Part shown: one piece after another, positions 1 through 8,400 of the stretch
Layout of the letters: each line of letters starts with the position of its first letter
Position numbering within the stretch: position 1 is the stretch's first letter
Source of the DNA: UKL13-2 sp044228625
GTDB taxonomy: Bacteria > Pseudomonadota > Gammaproteobacteria > Burkholderiales > Usitatibacteraceae
Length of the DNA stretch: 23,613 nt
Reading direction: 5' to 3'
NCBI GenBank assembly: GCA_044228625.1
Contig: JBGAUM010000049.1
Coordinates: forward strand, 1-23,613
The notes under the pieces: generated by a model
Seen by the model: the letters and a program-made list of their open reading frames with translations, nothing else
What the model was told of the DNA's origin: nothing
The model's database searches: none
Position numbers and translations under genes: made by a program

Positions 1-360
1 GCGGCCTGCGACATCCATCCGCTCAACAACTCTCGCGTGCTGGCCTACCTGCGCGACGACCTGCATCACGATGAGCCCACGCGCAACGCATGGTATGCGC
101 ATTGGATTCGCGAAGGGTTTGTGGCGATGGAGGCCATGCTTGCCGCACGCAAGGTGCAGGGTGCGTTTTGTTTTGGCGACACTCCCACGCTGGCCGATGT
201 GTTTCTGATTCCCCAGGTCGCCAATGCGCATCGCTTCAAGTGCCCGATGGACGATTACCCGTTGATCCGTGCCATCAACGAGCGCGCAATGGCCCTGCCG
301 GCTTTCGATCTGGCGCAGCCCTCCAGGCAACCGGATTTCCCGAAAGCGCTCCCGACTTGA
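1..360 (+). CDS. maiA: Maleylacetoacetate isomerase (MaiA), 3' part only
   Basis: This is the C-terminal 119 codons of a zeta-class glutathione S-transferase-like maleylacetoacetate isomerase; the gene begins left of the window. The enzyme uses glutathione to convert maleylacetoacetate to fumarylacetoacetate in cytoplasmic tyrosine/homogentisate (or gentisate) breakdown. The first visible residues, ACDIHPLNN, are the highly conserved MaiA motif at the start of the all-alpha C-terminal domain. GDTPTLADVFLIPQ, further on, is the GST C-terminal helix signature (N-capping box with Asp). The reading frame is open from base 1 to a TGA at 358-360. A GTG at 37 is internal and not the start. The catalytic N-terminal thioredoxin-fold domain cannot be seen, so completeness cannot be judged. 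The next gene converges on it after only 17 bases. Confidence 0.93.
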   Translation, partial: AACDIHPLNNSRVLAYLRDDLHHDEPTRNAWYAHWIREGFVAMEAMLAARKVQGAFCFGDTPTLADVFLIPQVANAHRFKCPMDDYPLIRAINERAMALPAFDLAQPSRQPDFPKALPT

Positions 361-377
361 AACGGCGGGCAAGCCGC

Positions 378-674
378 TTAAGGAGGCGAGAGACGTGACG
401 CATCCTTGCGATGATGCGCGCGCAGGTCTGCAAAACAAAACTCACAGACCAGTCGGATGTCTGCCCATGCGACCAAATCGTCCGTCCAGTCGCCCGCACT
501 CTGCACGGCTTTTTCACAGGTGCCACACCACGCTTGGGGTTCCGGGTCTTCGGGATCAAAGTCTGCTTCGTGAAAACCCAGGGGCGGGCCTTGGGTCAAG
601 AGGTGCGAGCAAACAAAGGCGGAACCCACATTGCCGTGGGTCCCGCATTGCACGATGCTTCGATGTGCTCCCAT
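378..674 (-). CDS. Small Cys-rich (zinc-ribbon-like) hypothetical protein, 98 aa
   Basis: The function is unknown. Three Cys-containing pairs are visible: CSH (C22, H24), CGTC (C50, C53) and CEFC (C77, C80). Between them are acidic stretches and the conserved-looking WCGTCE and GDWTD segments. This spacing suggests a structural metal site, probably zinc. I recall small uncharacterised proteins with the same pattern, a CxH near the N-terminus followed by two CxxC pairs around an acidic G-x-W-x-D segment, but cannot name a family. The ATG at 672-674 is seven bases past the stop of the S9 peptidase gene, so the two are probably cotranscribed. There is no clear ribosome-binding site, which hints at translational coupling. 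Overlapping frames of similar length lack these motifs. Confidence 0.72.
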   Translation of the reverse strand: MGAHRSIVQCGTHGNVGSAFVCSHLLTQGPPLGFHEADFDPEDPEPQAWCGTCEKAVQSAGDWTDDLVAWADIRLVCEFCFADLRAHHRKDASRLSPP

Positions 675-681
675 CGCGCGA

Positions 682-2697
682 TCACTTTAGATGCGTCGCG
701 AAAAATTTTTCAAGGCGCGAGTAGAAGTCGACAATGTTTTTTTGACGGATGAACCCGTGGCCCTCTTGTTCATACTCAACGTACTCGACTTGCTTGCCCG
801 CTTTTTGAAGCGCTTCATGCATCGCCTTTCCATGGACCAAGGGCACGCGCTGATCCTCGACTCCCATGGCAAGGAGCACCGGGGCTTGGATCTTTGAGGC
901 ATTGCGCGCCGGGGAGGTCTGCTCGAATTGCGCAGCGTCGGATTTGGGGTCGCCGATGATGCGCTTGGCGTCGGTTTCCAAATAGTCCGAATACATGCGC
1001 GTATCGGAATTGGCTTCAAAGAGGAGGAACAGGTCCGCAACCGCCACGAACGGTGATCCGCAGCGCCAGAGGTCCGGGTTCTTCACCAGTCCCTGCAAGG
1101 TGGCGTAGCCGCCATAGCTGCCGCCGTGCAGGCACATGCGCTTCTTGTCCACGATCCCTTCATTGACCAGATGCATGGCGCCGTCAGTGATGTCATCTTG
1201 CATGGTCAGCCCCCACTGCTTGAAGCTGGAACGGTAGTGCTCACGCCCAAATCCGCGCGACCCTCGCGGTTCCGGCTCCAGTACCACGTAACCCCGCGAG
1301 GCGAAGAATTGTGCTTCCGGCCACCGGCCCCATTCGGCCCAGGAATAACCCCGCAGGTGCGGCCCGCCATGGATGTTGACGATGAGCGGAAGGTTCTTGC
1401 CCGTGCTTCCCCGAGGGATGGTGACCCAGGCCGGGATTTCCATGCCATCGCGCGTCTTGTACTTGATGAAACGGCGTTCGCTCATCAGCGAGGGAGGAAG
1501 CCAGCTGCGGGTTGTCGCGATCTGCTCGAGTTTCCGGCTGGCCATGTCAAGCAAGTAGTACACCCCAGGATTGGTGTCCGAATAGGAATACACCAGAATG
1601 AGCTTCGCTGTTTCGTCGCCCAAGTCGAAGACGTTTACATTGCCGGGCAGGGCCTTGTCGATCATGGCCTGCAGTTCTGCATAGTCCTTGTTGAACCAGA
1701 CAGTGTCTTCCTTGTCGGCGTCGTAGCGCACGCCGACCAAGGCTTTTTTCGCGCGACTGAACAGCAGGCCGCCTTGGAGGTCGATCAGCGGGTGCTGGAC
1801 CAACTGTTCGCCGAGCTTCTTGTTGGCGATGTCATATTTGTAAATTGCACGTTTGTCACGCCCAACATTGGAGGATACGTAAAGCGTCTGGTTGTCAAAA
1901 TCGAATCCGATGGGAGAAATGCTGCCATCGTCGTCCCTGCTCGAAGCCTGACCGATCTTTTCCCACGGTTTGCCATCGCCGGCGCGGTGCCAAATGGTGG
2001 TGAATTGCGGCTTGTCCGGGCTCTCGCGTTCCTCGGAACGAATGGCAATGCGCGGAACCAAGTCGCGGTCCAGCAACCAGCCCGTCACGCGCCCGGGGGA
2101 ATCAAAGGTGAGCAGTTTGTAGTTGCCGGTGCGCGTGTCGTAACGGTACACGTCGGAAAACTCGCGCACACGTTCGTTCATGGCGACGATCAACTCGCCC
2201 GTGCCGTCGTAGGTGCGGCTCAGGATGCGGAAGCCCGATCGCGTGCTGCCGGATCCGGAAACACCCCGCCTTGTCGGAAAGGTCAGTTCGCGCATGTTCT
2301 TGCCATCGACATCAATGGCAAAGGTCCCTGCATAGGTCACCCTGCCGGTAATGTCAATGTTGCTGGCCGCGCGAAAGTAAATCCGCGTGGAGTCGATCCA
2401 GCGGAAGTCGACGACGTCGTTCTCAGTGAAGCTCGTGATCGCGGAGACCGAGCGCTTGGTCAGATCCACAATCACCAGGTTGTTCTTGCCACCGCGCGGA
2501 CTCAAGGCGGCAAGCAATTTTCCATCGGGCGAGATCGCCATTTGCGCGTATTCAGCGCGCTTGAAAAAGGTATCCACCGATATGTCCGCCGCCCTCGCGG
2601 GATTCGGCAGGTCTTGCTGCGCGATCGCGGTACCCGCGGCGGCGACGCAAAATGCTACGGTGGCGCACAGGCGCGCCACAAGTCTGTCAATACACAT
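682..2697 (-). CDS. Exported S9-family prolyl-oligopeptidase-like peptidase, 671 aa
   Basis: This is a serine peptidase of the prolyl oligopeptidase/acylaminoacyl-peptidase clan, expected to cut short peptides in the periplasm or outside the cell. Residues 1-26 are a Sec signal peptide, with a hydrophobic core after MCIDRLVARLC and likely cleavage near AIA-QQ. Residues of about 40-400 form the beta-propeller-like part, with repeats such as ISPDGK. The alpha/beta hydrolase domain occupies the last 250 residues. It has the nucleophile elbow GGSYGG (Ser527), the acid in GVEDQRVP (Asp615) and the His in EGHGF (His647), so the triad is intact. The start ATG at 2695-2697 has GGGAG eight bases upstream. 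Substrate specificity cannot be read from the sequence. A small Cys-rich gene follows after seven bases. Confidence 0.93.
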   Translation of the reverse strand: MCIDRLVARLCATVAFCVAAAGTAIAQQDLPNPARAADISVDTFFKRAEYAQMAISPDGKLLAALSPRGGKNNLVIVDLTKRSVSAITSFTENDVVDFRWIDSTRIYFRAASNIDITGRVTYAGTFAIDVDGKNMRELTFPTRRGVSGSGSTRSGFRILSRTYDGTGELIVAMNERVREFSDVYRYDTRTGNYKLLTFDSPGRVTGWLLDRDLVPRIAIRSEERESPDKPQFTTIWHRAGDGKPWEKIGQASSRDDDGSISPIGFDFDNQTLYVSSNVGRDKRAIYKYDIANKKLGEQLVQHPLIDLQGGLLFSRAKKALVGVRYDADKEDTVWFNKDYAELQAMIDKALPGNVNVFDLGDETAKLILVYSYSDTNPGVYYLLDMASRKLEQIATTRSWLPPSLMSERRFIKYKTRDGMEIPAWVTIPRGSTGKNLPLIVNIHGGPHLRGYSWAEWGRWPEAQFFASRGYVVLEPEPRGSRGFGREHYRSSFKQWGLTMQDDITDGAMHLVNEGIVDKKRMCLHGGSYGGYATLQGLVKNPDLWRCGSPFVAVADLFLLFEANSDTRMYSDYLETDAKRIIGDPKSDAAQFEQTSPARNASKIQAPVLLAMGVEDQRVPLVHGKAMHEALQKAGKQVEYVEYEQEGHGFIRQKNIVDFYSRLEKFFATHLK

Positions 2698-2734
2698 CGA
2701 TCACTCCCAGTCGGCGCCCGGATGACTCCAGGTC

Positions 2735-2759
2735 GATTTGAAAGGGGCATCGCGCCCCC
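2735..2759 (-). terminator. Possible intrinsic terminator after the YjbR-like gene
   Basis: Read on the minus strand, GGGGC and GCCCC form a five-base-pair stem around a five-base loop, followed by TTTCAAAT. It lies about 35 bases past the stop of the YjbR-like gene and before the S9 peptidase start. The U-tract is short, so any termination would be weak. Confidence 0.4.
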
Positions 2760-2793
2760 AAAGGCGCCTATTCTCTCATTGGGAGGCGGGCGT

Positions 2794-3147
2794 TTATTCA
2801 AGTCCCATGGCGGCCCTCGCCTTGCGGGTGAGCTTCATCGAGACGAGGTGGTGCGACCTAGCCAGGAGAGCCTTGAGTTCGTTGGCGCTCACAGTGCGGG
2901 TATCCGAAATCAATACCCATTTGGCACGGGCCAGGTACGGCGCAGGAACAAATCCTTCGCGATCGGTGTACTGCAGGAACAGGTCGTCATCGACCTTGAA
3001 GGACACTTGTGCGCCACCGCCCCTGTTGTCACATGCGACCGCAAACATTTTTCCGCCCACCGAGTACACATCGTCCACGTCCCACTTCACGTCATGGCTG
3101 GCGGCGGGCAATGAAAGGCAGTATTTGTGGAGGGCGGCTTTATTCAT
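2794..3147 (-). CDS. MmcQ/YjbR family protein, 117 aa
   Basis: This is a member of the MmcQ/YjbR family, small proteins with a CyaY-like fold often called DNA-binding, whose biochemical role is not established. The usual family features are present at normal length. They are the N-terminal YCLSLP segment, a KWDVDDVYSVGGKMFA strand pair (family pattern W..d..vf.vggKmFa), a FKVDDD segment, the YLARAKWV segment and a C-terminal helix with S-x-x-L-V-x-x-L-T-x-x-x-R. The start ATG is at 3145-3147. A hairpin without much U-tract follows the stop. Nothing nearby explains its role, and it may be transcribed with the upstream NfeD/SPFH cluster. Confidence 0.88.
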   Translation of the reverse strand: MNKAALHKYCLSLPAASHDVKWDVDDVYSVGGKMFAVACDNRGGGAQVSFKVDDDLFLQYTDREGFVPAPYLARAKWVLISDTRTVSANELKALLARSHHLVSMKLTRKARAAMGLE

Positions 3148-3183
3148 GATTCAGGCGTGGAAGTCAAATACTGGTGCGGCGAT

Positions 3184-3201
3184 CAAGGCTAAAAAGCCTC
3201 G
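3184..3201 (-). terminator. Hairpin between the small membrane protein and YjbR-like genes
   Basis: AGGCT and AGCCT (3186-3190 and 3195-3199) form a perfect five-base-pair stem around a four-base loop, with two further pairs outside one mismatch. No U-tract follows on either strand. It may be a weak terminator or only an mRNA-stabilising hairpin at the end of the NfeD/SPFH transcript. Confidence 0.28.
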
Positions 3202-3223
3202 AACGCCGCGCCAGTCTTGGAGT

Positions 3224-3448
3224 TTACTGCTTCGGCGACCTTACGCTTGGCGGCCCGCCAATGCGCGCGAGGCGGATCCAAAACGCCAGTTCGAACGCAC
3301 CGCCCAAAAGGATCAACGAAGTTGCGCCGCCATTCCAGCCCATGGCGTAGAGCGCCATCGCGCAAACCAGGCAAAGCAGCGTCAAAACATGCTTGTACAT
3401 CAGCGCATCCCGCACCAGAAAGGCAATCGTGAGCAGGTTGGAGATCAC
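3224..3448 (-). CDS. Small integral membrane protein, 74 aa
   Basis: The function is unknown. Two hydrophobic helices are visible (about residues 17-38 and 42-59), each ending in polar or charged residues, so this is a two-pass inner-membrane protein. The start given is a GTG at 3446-3448 that overlaps the TGA of the SPFH gene, implying translational coupling. An internal ATG at 3398-3400 (residue 17, MYKHVL) would give a 58-residue protein beginning just before the first helix and is a credible alternative. Position and coupling suggest it works with the SPFH/NfeD pair. A second frame of 61 codons over the same DNA has no membrane character and was judged spurious. Confidence 0.6.
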   Translation of the reverse strand: MISNLLTIAFLVRDALMYKHVLTLLCLVCAMALYAMGWNGGATSLILLGGAFELAFWIRLARIGGPPSVRSPKQ

Positions 3449-4437
3449 TTCGGCGTTTGTCCCAATTTCGCCTTGTCGAGCACGGTCATGGCCGCAGCCA
3501 CAAATCCACCCGCATCGGCAATGTTGGCCGGCAGGATCAACGTGTTGGTGCTCTTGGCCAGATTCCCGAATTGCTCGACATATTTCTCCGCAACCTTCAG
3601 GTTTGCGGCTTGCATGCCGCCTTCCGCGTTCAAGGCAGCAGCAACCTGACGCACCGCATTGGCGGTGGCTTCCGCGACCGTGATCAAGGCAGTGGCTTCA
3701 CCTTGCGCCTTGTTGATGGCCGCTTGCTTTTCGCCCTCGGAGGCCAGGATCGCGGCTTGACGCTGACCGTCTGCAAGGTTGATTTCCTCTTGGCGCACGC
3801 CTTCGGATTTCGCAATCAATGCGCGCTTCTCACGTTCGGCGGTGATCTGTGCCTGCATGGAACGAAGAATGGACTCCGGCGGCGTGAGGCTCTTGATTTC
3901 ATACCGCAGGACCTTGATGCCCCAGGTGCTGCCCGCCTCGTCAAGGACGCTCACCACCTTGTGGTTGATCTCGTCGCGCGATTCGAAGGTCTTGTCCAGT
4001 TCCATCTTGCCGACTTCGGAACGCAGCGCCGTTTGTGCCAGCTGCGTGATGGCCAGCTCGTAGTTCGACGTCCCGTAGCTGGCGAGGCGCGGATCGACCA
4101 CCTGGAAATAGATGATCCCGTCCACCGCGAGCTGGGTATTGTCCTTGGTAATGCAGACCTGCTCGGGCACGTCGAGTGGGACTTCCTTCAACGAATGGCG
4201 ATAGGCCACACGGTCAATAAATGGAACGATCAGGTTGAAACCCGGTTGCAAGGACGTATGGAATTTGCCCAGCCGTTCCACCACCCATGCGTTCTGCTGG
4301 GGGACGATGCGCACGCCTTCGATGATCAATGCGATAAAGAAAGCACCCAGGAAAACACCGATGGCGGCGCTGGCACTTTGAAACGTGAAATATGAGGCCA
4401 GGGCTAAAACGGCAGCAATGATGGTTTTGACAAACAT
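3445..4437 (-). CDS. SPFH/stomatin-like membrane scaffold protein (slipin, QmcA-like), 330 aa
   Basis: This is a slipin/paraslipin-type SPFH protein, which in bacteria forms oligomers that organise membrane microdomains and modulate membrane proteases. Two hydrophobic segments lie in the first 42 residues. The hallmark RIVPQQNAWVVERLGKFH follows, then the SPFH domain (about 45-200), an Ala/Glu-rich coiled coil (about 200-275) and a C-terminal oligomerisation segment ending near NTLILPAN. The start is set by a perfect AAGGAGG five bases before the ATG at 4435-4437 and gives the usual family length. The same frame stays open upstream to an ATG at 4827 with coding-like composition, so a 460-residue form is possible. 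It follows the NfeD-like gene, the standard SPFH/NfeD partnership, and overlaps the downstream small membrane protein gene. Confidence 0.92.
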   Translation of the reverse strand: MFVKTIIAAVLALASYFTFQSASAAIGVFLGAFFIALIIEGVRIVPQQNAWVVERLGKFHTSLQPGFNLIVPFIDRVAYRHSLKEVPLDVPEQVCITKDNTQLAVDGIIYFQVVDPRLASYGTSNYELAITQLAQTALRSEVGKMELDKTFESRDEINHKVVSVLDEAGSTWGIKVLRYEIKSLTPPESILRSMQAQITAEREKRALIAKSEGVRQEEINLADGQRQAAILASEGEKQAAINKAQGEATALITVAEATANAVRQVAAALNAEGGMQAANLKVAEKYVEQFGNLAKSTNTLILPANIADAGGFVAAAMTVLDKAKLGQTPK

Positions 4438-4827
4438 GGAAACCTCCTTCGGGTATGAAGCAACAACTTCTGCAACGTTGGTGATAACTTCGATCTTCTT
4501 GTCCGCTGTCGACTTCGCATCCGCAACAGCAGGTGATTCATTGTGGTCTGACTTCTTGGCAGGGTTTGCTGCAGGTTTGATCCTGACGGATTTGTTCGTG
4601 GCAATCGTTCCGCTGCCCGACGCGGATTGATTGAGTTTTTCGTCGGCGGCCGCTTTGGCTTTTTCCGCCTCCTTCTTGAGGCCCTCGGAAATCTCTTTCC
4701 ACCAATCCCATTTGTTTCCCGAAAGGCCCGCTGCTGCGCCAAAGGCGATCAACGCGACGAACTTCGAATGCGTCACGCTCCACGCGATGGCCGACGCAAT
4801 GGCGCCGTTGATGAGGCGGTTGGTCAT
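4438..4827 (-). other. In-frame coding extension upstream of the SPFH gene (130 codons)
   Basis: From the ATG at 4825-4827 a frame runs without a stop into the SPFH gene. Its first third is hydrophobic (ASAIAW, VALIAFGAAAGL), then comes a WDWW motif. A Lys/Glu/Ala-rich helix and a Ser/Ala/Lys-rich low-complexity stretch follow. Third codon positions are mostly G or C at the upstream end, as in real genes here. The overlapping nfeD frame instead becomes Arg/Gln-rich and unlike any domain. This may be the N-terminus of a longer SPFH protein, a separate small membrane protein whose stop has been lost, or a piece fused to NfeD by a frameshift. There is no good ribosome-binding site before 4827. 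Confidence 0.5.
4443..4449 (-). promoter_or_regulatory. Ribosome-binding site deciding the SPFH start
   Basis: AAGGAGG, fully complementary to the 16S rRNA tail, lies five bases before the ATG at 4435-4437. It sits inside the longer open frame, where it encodes part of the residues PKEV, so internal initiation is likely even if a longer product is also made. Confidence 0.75.
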
Positions 4828-5242
4828 CAAGGGAACCATCCTGCGCAAGGATGTACAAAAAGGCGCCTTCCTGAAGGGATGACGAGGCCAGATCACCCGG
4901 TTTGACTCTTGCTTCCCATTCCGCCCCCCGATATTTGACCCGCATGGTGCCGTCGGCTTGGTTGACCCAACGGACCAGGGTCACGGTTTGTCCGACATCC
5001 AACGCATTGCCTGGATCATTCGTCTTTTGCTGCTTGGCATGCCACCTGAAAACCAGCCAGGTGCCCACGACCGAAACCAGGCCGCCGGTCGCGACTTGCA
5101 CCAAAAAGGGCGCGCCCAGCCAGGCCGCCAGCGCGCCAGCAAATGCCCCGACACCCAGTACCAATAAGTAAAACGTTCCGGTGACCATCTCCACGATGAT
5201 CAACACGAAACCCAAAATCGTCCAAATCAGATAGTCCTGCAT
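4538..5242 (-). CDS. NfeD-like membrane protein; C-terminal third probably out of frame
   Basis: This is a short-type NfeD homologue (YbbK/YuaF-like), partner of SPFH proteins in membrane quality control. The start at 5240-5242 has AGGAGG five bases upstream. Residues 3-66 are three or four membrane helices. Residues of about 80-137 form the NfeD C-terminal OB-fold (VGQTVTLV, GEWEARV-like GAEWEARV, LYILAQDGS). Family members normally stop within a few residues of this point, at 140-150 residues. Here no stop occurs. The frame runs on for 97 codons of Arg/Gln/His-rich sequence to 4538 while coding signal moves to the +1 frame at 4827. A single extra base near 4830 would give a TGA overlapping the downstream ATG. 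I suspect an indel, real or from sequencing. The longer frame upstream to 5572 is not coding. Confidence 0.75.
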   Translation of the reverse strand: MQDYLIWTILGFVLIIVEMVTGTFYLLVLGVGAFAGALAAWLGAPFLVQVATGGLVSVVGTWLVFRWHAKQQKTNDPGNALDVGQTVTLVRWVNQADGTMRVKYRGAEWEARVKPGDLASSSLQEGAFLYILAQDGSLDDQPPHQRRHCVGHRVERDAFEVRRVDRLWRSSGPFGKQMGLVERDFRGPQEGGGKSQSGRRRKTQSIRVGQRNDCHEQIRQDQTCSKPCQEVRPQ

Positions 5243-5247
5243 AGCTG

Positions 5248-5253
5248 CCTCCT
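5248..5253 (-). promoter_or_regulatory. Ribosome-binding site of the NfeD-like gene
   Basis: AGGAGG five bases before the ATG at 5240-5242 fixes this start over upstream in-frame starts as far as 5572, which encode sequence with no membrane or domain character. Confidence 0.7.
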
Positions 5254-5391
5254 GTTGGATCGCATCTTGCGGTCCGGCCCGTGGCCCGTCAAGGAAGGTG
5301 GCATGAATGGCGAGGGCGTGCGACGAATCGCCATTTGGGATGCCAGACTCCGGCAAATTGTTGCGCTGCAGCACGCGTTGCACTGGCATAT

Positions 5392-5421
5392 TCAACAAAA
5401 TTGGTAGTAAAGTGGTATTAG
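5392..5421 (+). promoter_or_regulatory. Candidate promoter and direct repeat before the TonB receptor gene
   Basis: The 246-base region 5243-5488 separates the divergent NfeD-like and receptor genes. TCAACA (5392-5397) and TATTAG (5416-5421) are 18 bases apart, each matching four of six sigma-70 consensus bases, and a TG at 5413-5414 makes an extended -10. TGGTAGTA (5402-5409) and TGGTATTA (5413-5420) are direct repeats one helical turn (11 bases) apart that overlap this promoter, a usual geometry for an activator or repressor site. The 5' leader would be about 60 bases. Confidence 0.35.
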
Positions 5422-5488
5422 TTCCAGCAAAGGGCGAAACAGGCTGGCCAAGCATCTTGTTGTCGATTAAAAAAGGGAGATCCAACCA

Positions 5489-8400
5489 ATGAAATTGCGA
5501 ATCAAACCGGTGACCGCGGCCGTCTCCATGGTCCTTTCGAGTCTCGCGGCACATCAGTCCCTGTGGGCGCAATCGCCGCCCGCCACCCCGCCGTCAAAGG
5601 CGGAAGAGGAAAAAAAGAAAGCGGAAGAAGCAAAGCCCAGTCAAAAAATTGAAGCGGTGGTCATTACCGGCATTCGCGCCTCATTGGAAAAGTCCCTCGA
5701 TCTGAAGAAGGAAGCCTCCGGCAACATCGACGCCATTACTGCAGAAGACGTCGGCAAGATGCCAGACAAGAACCTCGCCGACTCGTTGCAGCGCCTGGTC
5801 GGTGTGGCGGTTCGAACCGACTACGACGAAGCCGAAAAGGTCTCGATTCGCGGTACCAATCCAGACATGTCGCTGATTCTTTTCAACGGGCACTCGGTGA
5901 GTGGCGGCGACTGGTATGTGGCCGACCAAGGGTCGAGCAGCCGCAGCACGAGCCTGAGCCTGATGCCGTCCTCGGTGCTGAACCAGGCCGTCGTATACAA
6001 GACTTCACAGGCCAACATCACGGACGGGGGCCTCGCAGGGACGATCAACGTGACCACCCGCAAGCCATTGGATGAGCGCAAGAGCTTCGGCGGCGTGGCC
6101 AGCGTGGGGGGCGTGTATTCGGATTTGCCGGACAAGTTTTCCCACAATCTCAATGCGTCGTTGAACTGGAAGAACGCGGCCAATACCGTTGGGTTGATCG
6201 GGCAGGCTTTTGCCGAGAAACGCTACATGCGCCGCGACTCCGTGTCGCGACTGGCCTATGGCGTCAGCAGCGGCTGGGATGTCTTGAACACGGCCACCAT
6301 GCTGGGCATCACCGACGCGTCGCTCGCGGGAACCGGCTACCGGGCCGCCGATCTGAATGGTGTGCGGATGCCGGGCAGCCTGAGCACGGAATTTGTGGAA
6401 AGTTATCGCGATCGCAAGGGCGGCATGTTCTCCGCGCAATGGAAGCCAAACGCGAAACTCGACATGACGCTCACCTCGTTCTATTCCGAGATGGGGGCGA
6501 ACAACTATGGGCGCCTGACGGCAGGGGCCAATTACTCGATGTTGCTCGGCTACGGCGACCCGTTGGGCGGGACCACGCCCAATAGTTCAAACGGCCAGCG
6601 GGTGTATGCGCAAATCCGCAACCCCGTGATCATCGAGACCGTCAGCAATTACGGGTATCCCCTGCGAGTCCTGCAGAGTGCGGACATCGTGTTTCCGAAT
6701 GGCACGACGCCACAGTACATCGGAAACTCCGAAGGCTTTTACCGTGACGGCGCCAAGGCCAACAGCGGTTTCGTGGATCTCGACGCCAAGTACGTCTTTT
6801 CGGACAACTTCAATGTCAAGGCCCTGTTCAGTTCGACGCGCGGTGTGGGTACCACCAAGCTCGACCAGGGCGCCACATTCGCGCGCTACGGACTTGGCGT
6901 TTCATATCGCCTTGGTGACTTGCACGAAGCGCCGTATGTGCGTTATATCGGCGCGGGCTCCAATCAACCTGGCCTCAACGCAGACGGCAGCGGCTACCGT
7001 TTCGTGAGCCTGGGTGCGTCCAGTGTGAAAACCGTGGACAAGGAGCAAAGCCTTGCGCTGGATGCCGCGTGGGGGATCCATCGCGGGATCTGGACCACGA
7101 TGGACTTCGGCGTGCGCCATGCCGATCACGATCGTGATCTCACCCGCAGCGCGCCAGCACGGCGGTCGCCGACGTTGCCCACCCCGCCGGGGACAGGCTA
7201 TGTCAATTACCCGGGTGATTTTGGCAATGGGCTCAATGGACCCAGCGGATGGGACAACTCGGGCTTCTATCTCACCCCCGAGGCATTGCGTGCATTCATT
7301 GCGAGCCAGTTCAAGCCGACGAGCGCGGAATTCGAGCGCCGCGTCGCAGGCGAGATCGACTTGCGCGAGCGTCAGAGCGCGGCGTACGTCATGCAAAGTT
7401 TTGACGATGGACCGTGGTCGGGCAATCTTGGCCTGCGCTTCGTGCAGACCCGCATCAATGCCAATATCGTCCAGCCTGTGCCGGCTGGACGTTGCCAGCG
7501 CATCGAACCCGGCAAGCCCGAGGTCGCCTGCACCGCATATCCCGGTGCCATCGTGACCGCAGGCGACGGCGCCACCTATTACGATGGCGCGGCATGGAAC
7601 CCGAACACCGGTACGATTTATTTCAAGACGCCGACCGACCGGAAGTACAACGATGTCTTGCCGAGCTTGAATATGCGCTATGACTTCGGCAGCAATGTCA
7701 TCGGCCGGTTGGGCGCCAGCAAGACCATTGGCCGCCAGAACTACAACGTGCTGGGCACGGGATTCAGCTCGCCAACCTGTACCACCGCCGGTTGCACGGT
7801 GACCGGGCCGAATCCCAATCTCACCCCGTTGTATGCAAAGAACCTCGATGTGTCGCTCGCCTGGTATTTTGCAAAGCGCTCGTTGCTGCAGGCCACGTTG
7901 TACACCTCAAACATCGAGGGCTACACGAAGACCGGCAGCAACAACACCGGGCAGACCGTGGACCTGATCGATCCGACCGATCCGTCCGGCACGACAGTAC
8001 GGTCCTACACGGTGGTTTCATCGCTCCAGCAGACGGCAAAGATCCAGGGCGTGGAACTGACATTTGAAATGCCGATCGCTTGGGGTTTTGGCATGACCAG
8101 CAATGTGTCGCGCGCCCGTACGCGCGTGGCAGATGGCCGGCCGATGACCGGCGCGTCAGACCTGTCGATGAACCTCGGCGGATACTACGAGGACGACAAG
8201 GTCAGCGTGCGGCTGGTCTACAACTACCGCGACAAGTACGTGGCAAGCACGACGGCACCGGCGCCAACCGCCAACAGCCAATCGACCAGCACCATCCTCG
8301 GCGTGGTTCAGCCGACTGCCCTGACCTGGGCGGCACCCGTGGCCAATGTGGCGTTTTCGTTCAATTACAACTTCACCAAGGATTTGAAGTTGTCGTTTGA

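Noticed and set aside
1126..3114. Plus-strand open frame of 662 codons
   Set aside because: It lies antisense to the S9 peptidase and YjbR-like genes, whose motifs are complete. Its translation has no domain and arises from high G+C codon bias.
3457..4395. Plus-strand open frame of 312 codons
   Set aside because: Antisense shadow of the SPFH gene, whose protein motifs are clear.
5243..5572. Upstream extension of the NfeD-like frame
   Set aside because: It has no membrane or domain character and overlaps the TonB receptor start. The AGGAGG at 5248-5253 marks the real start.
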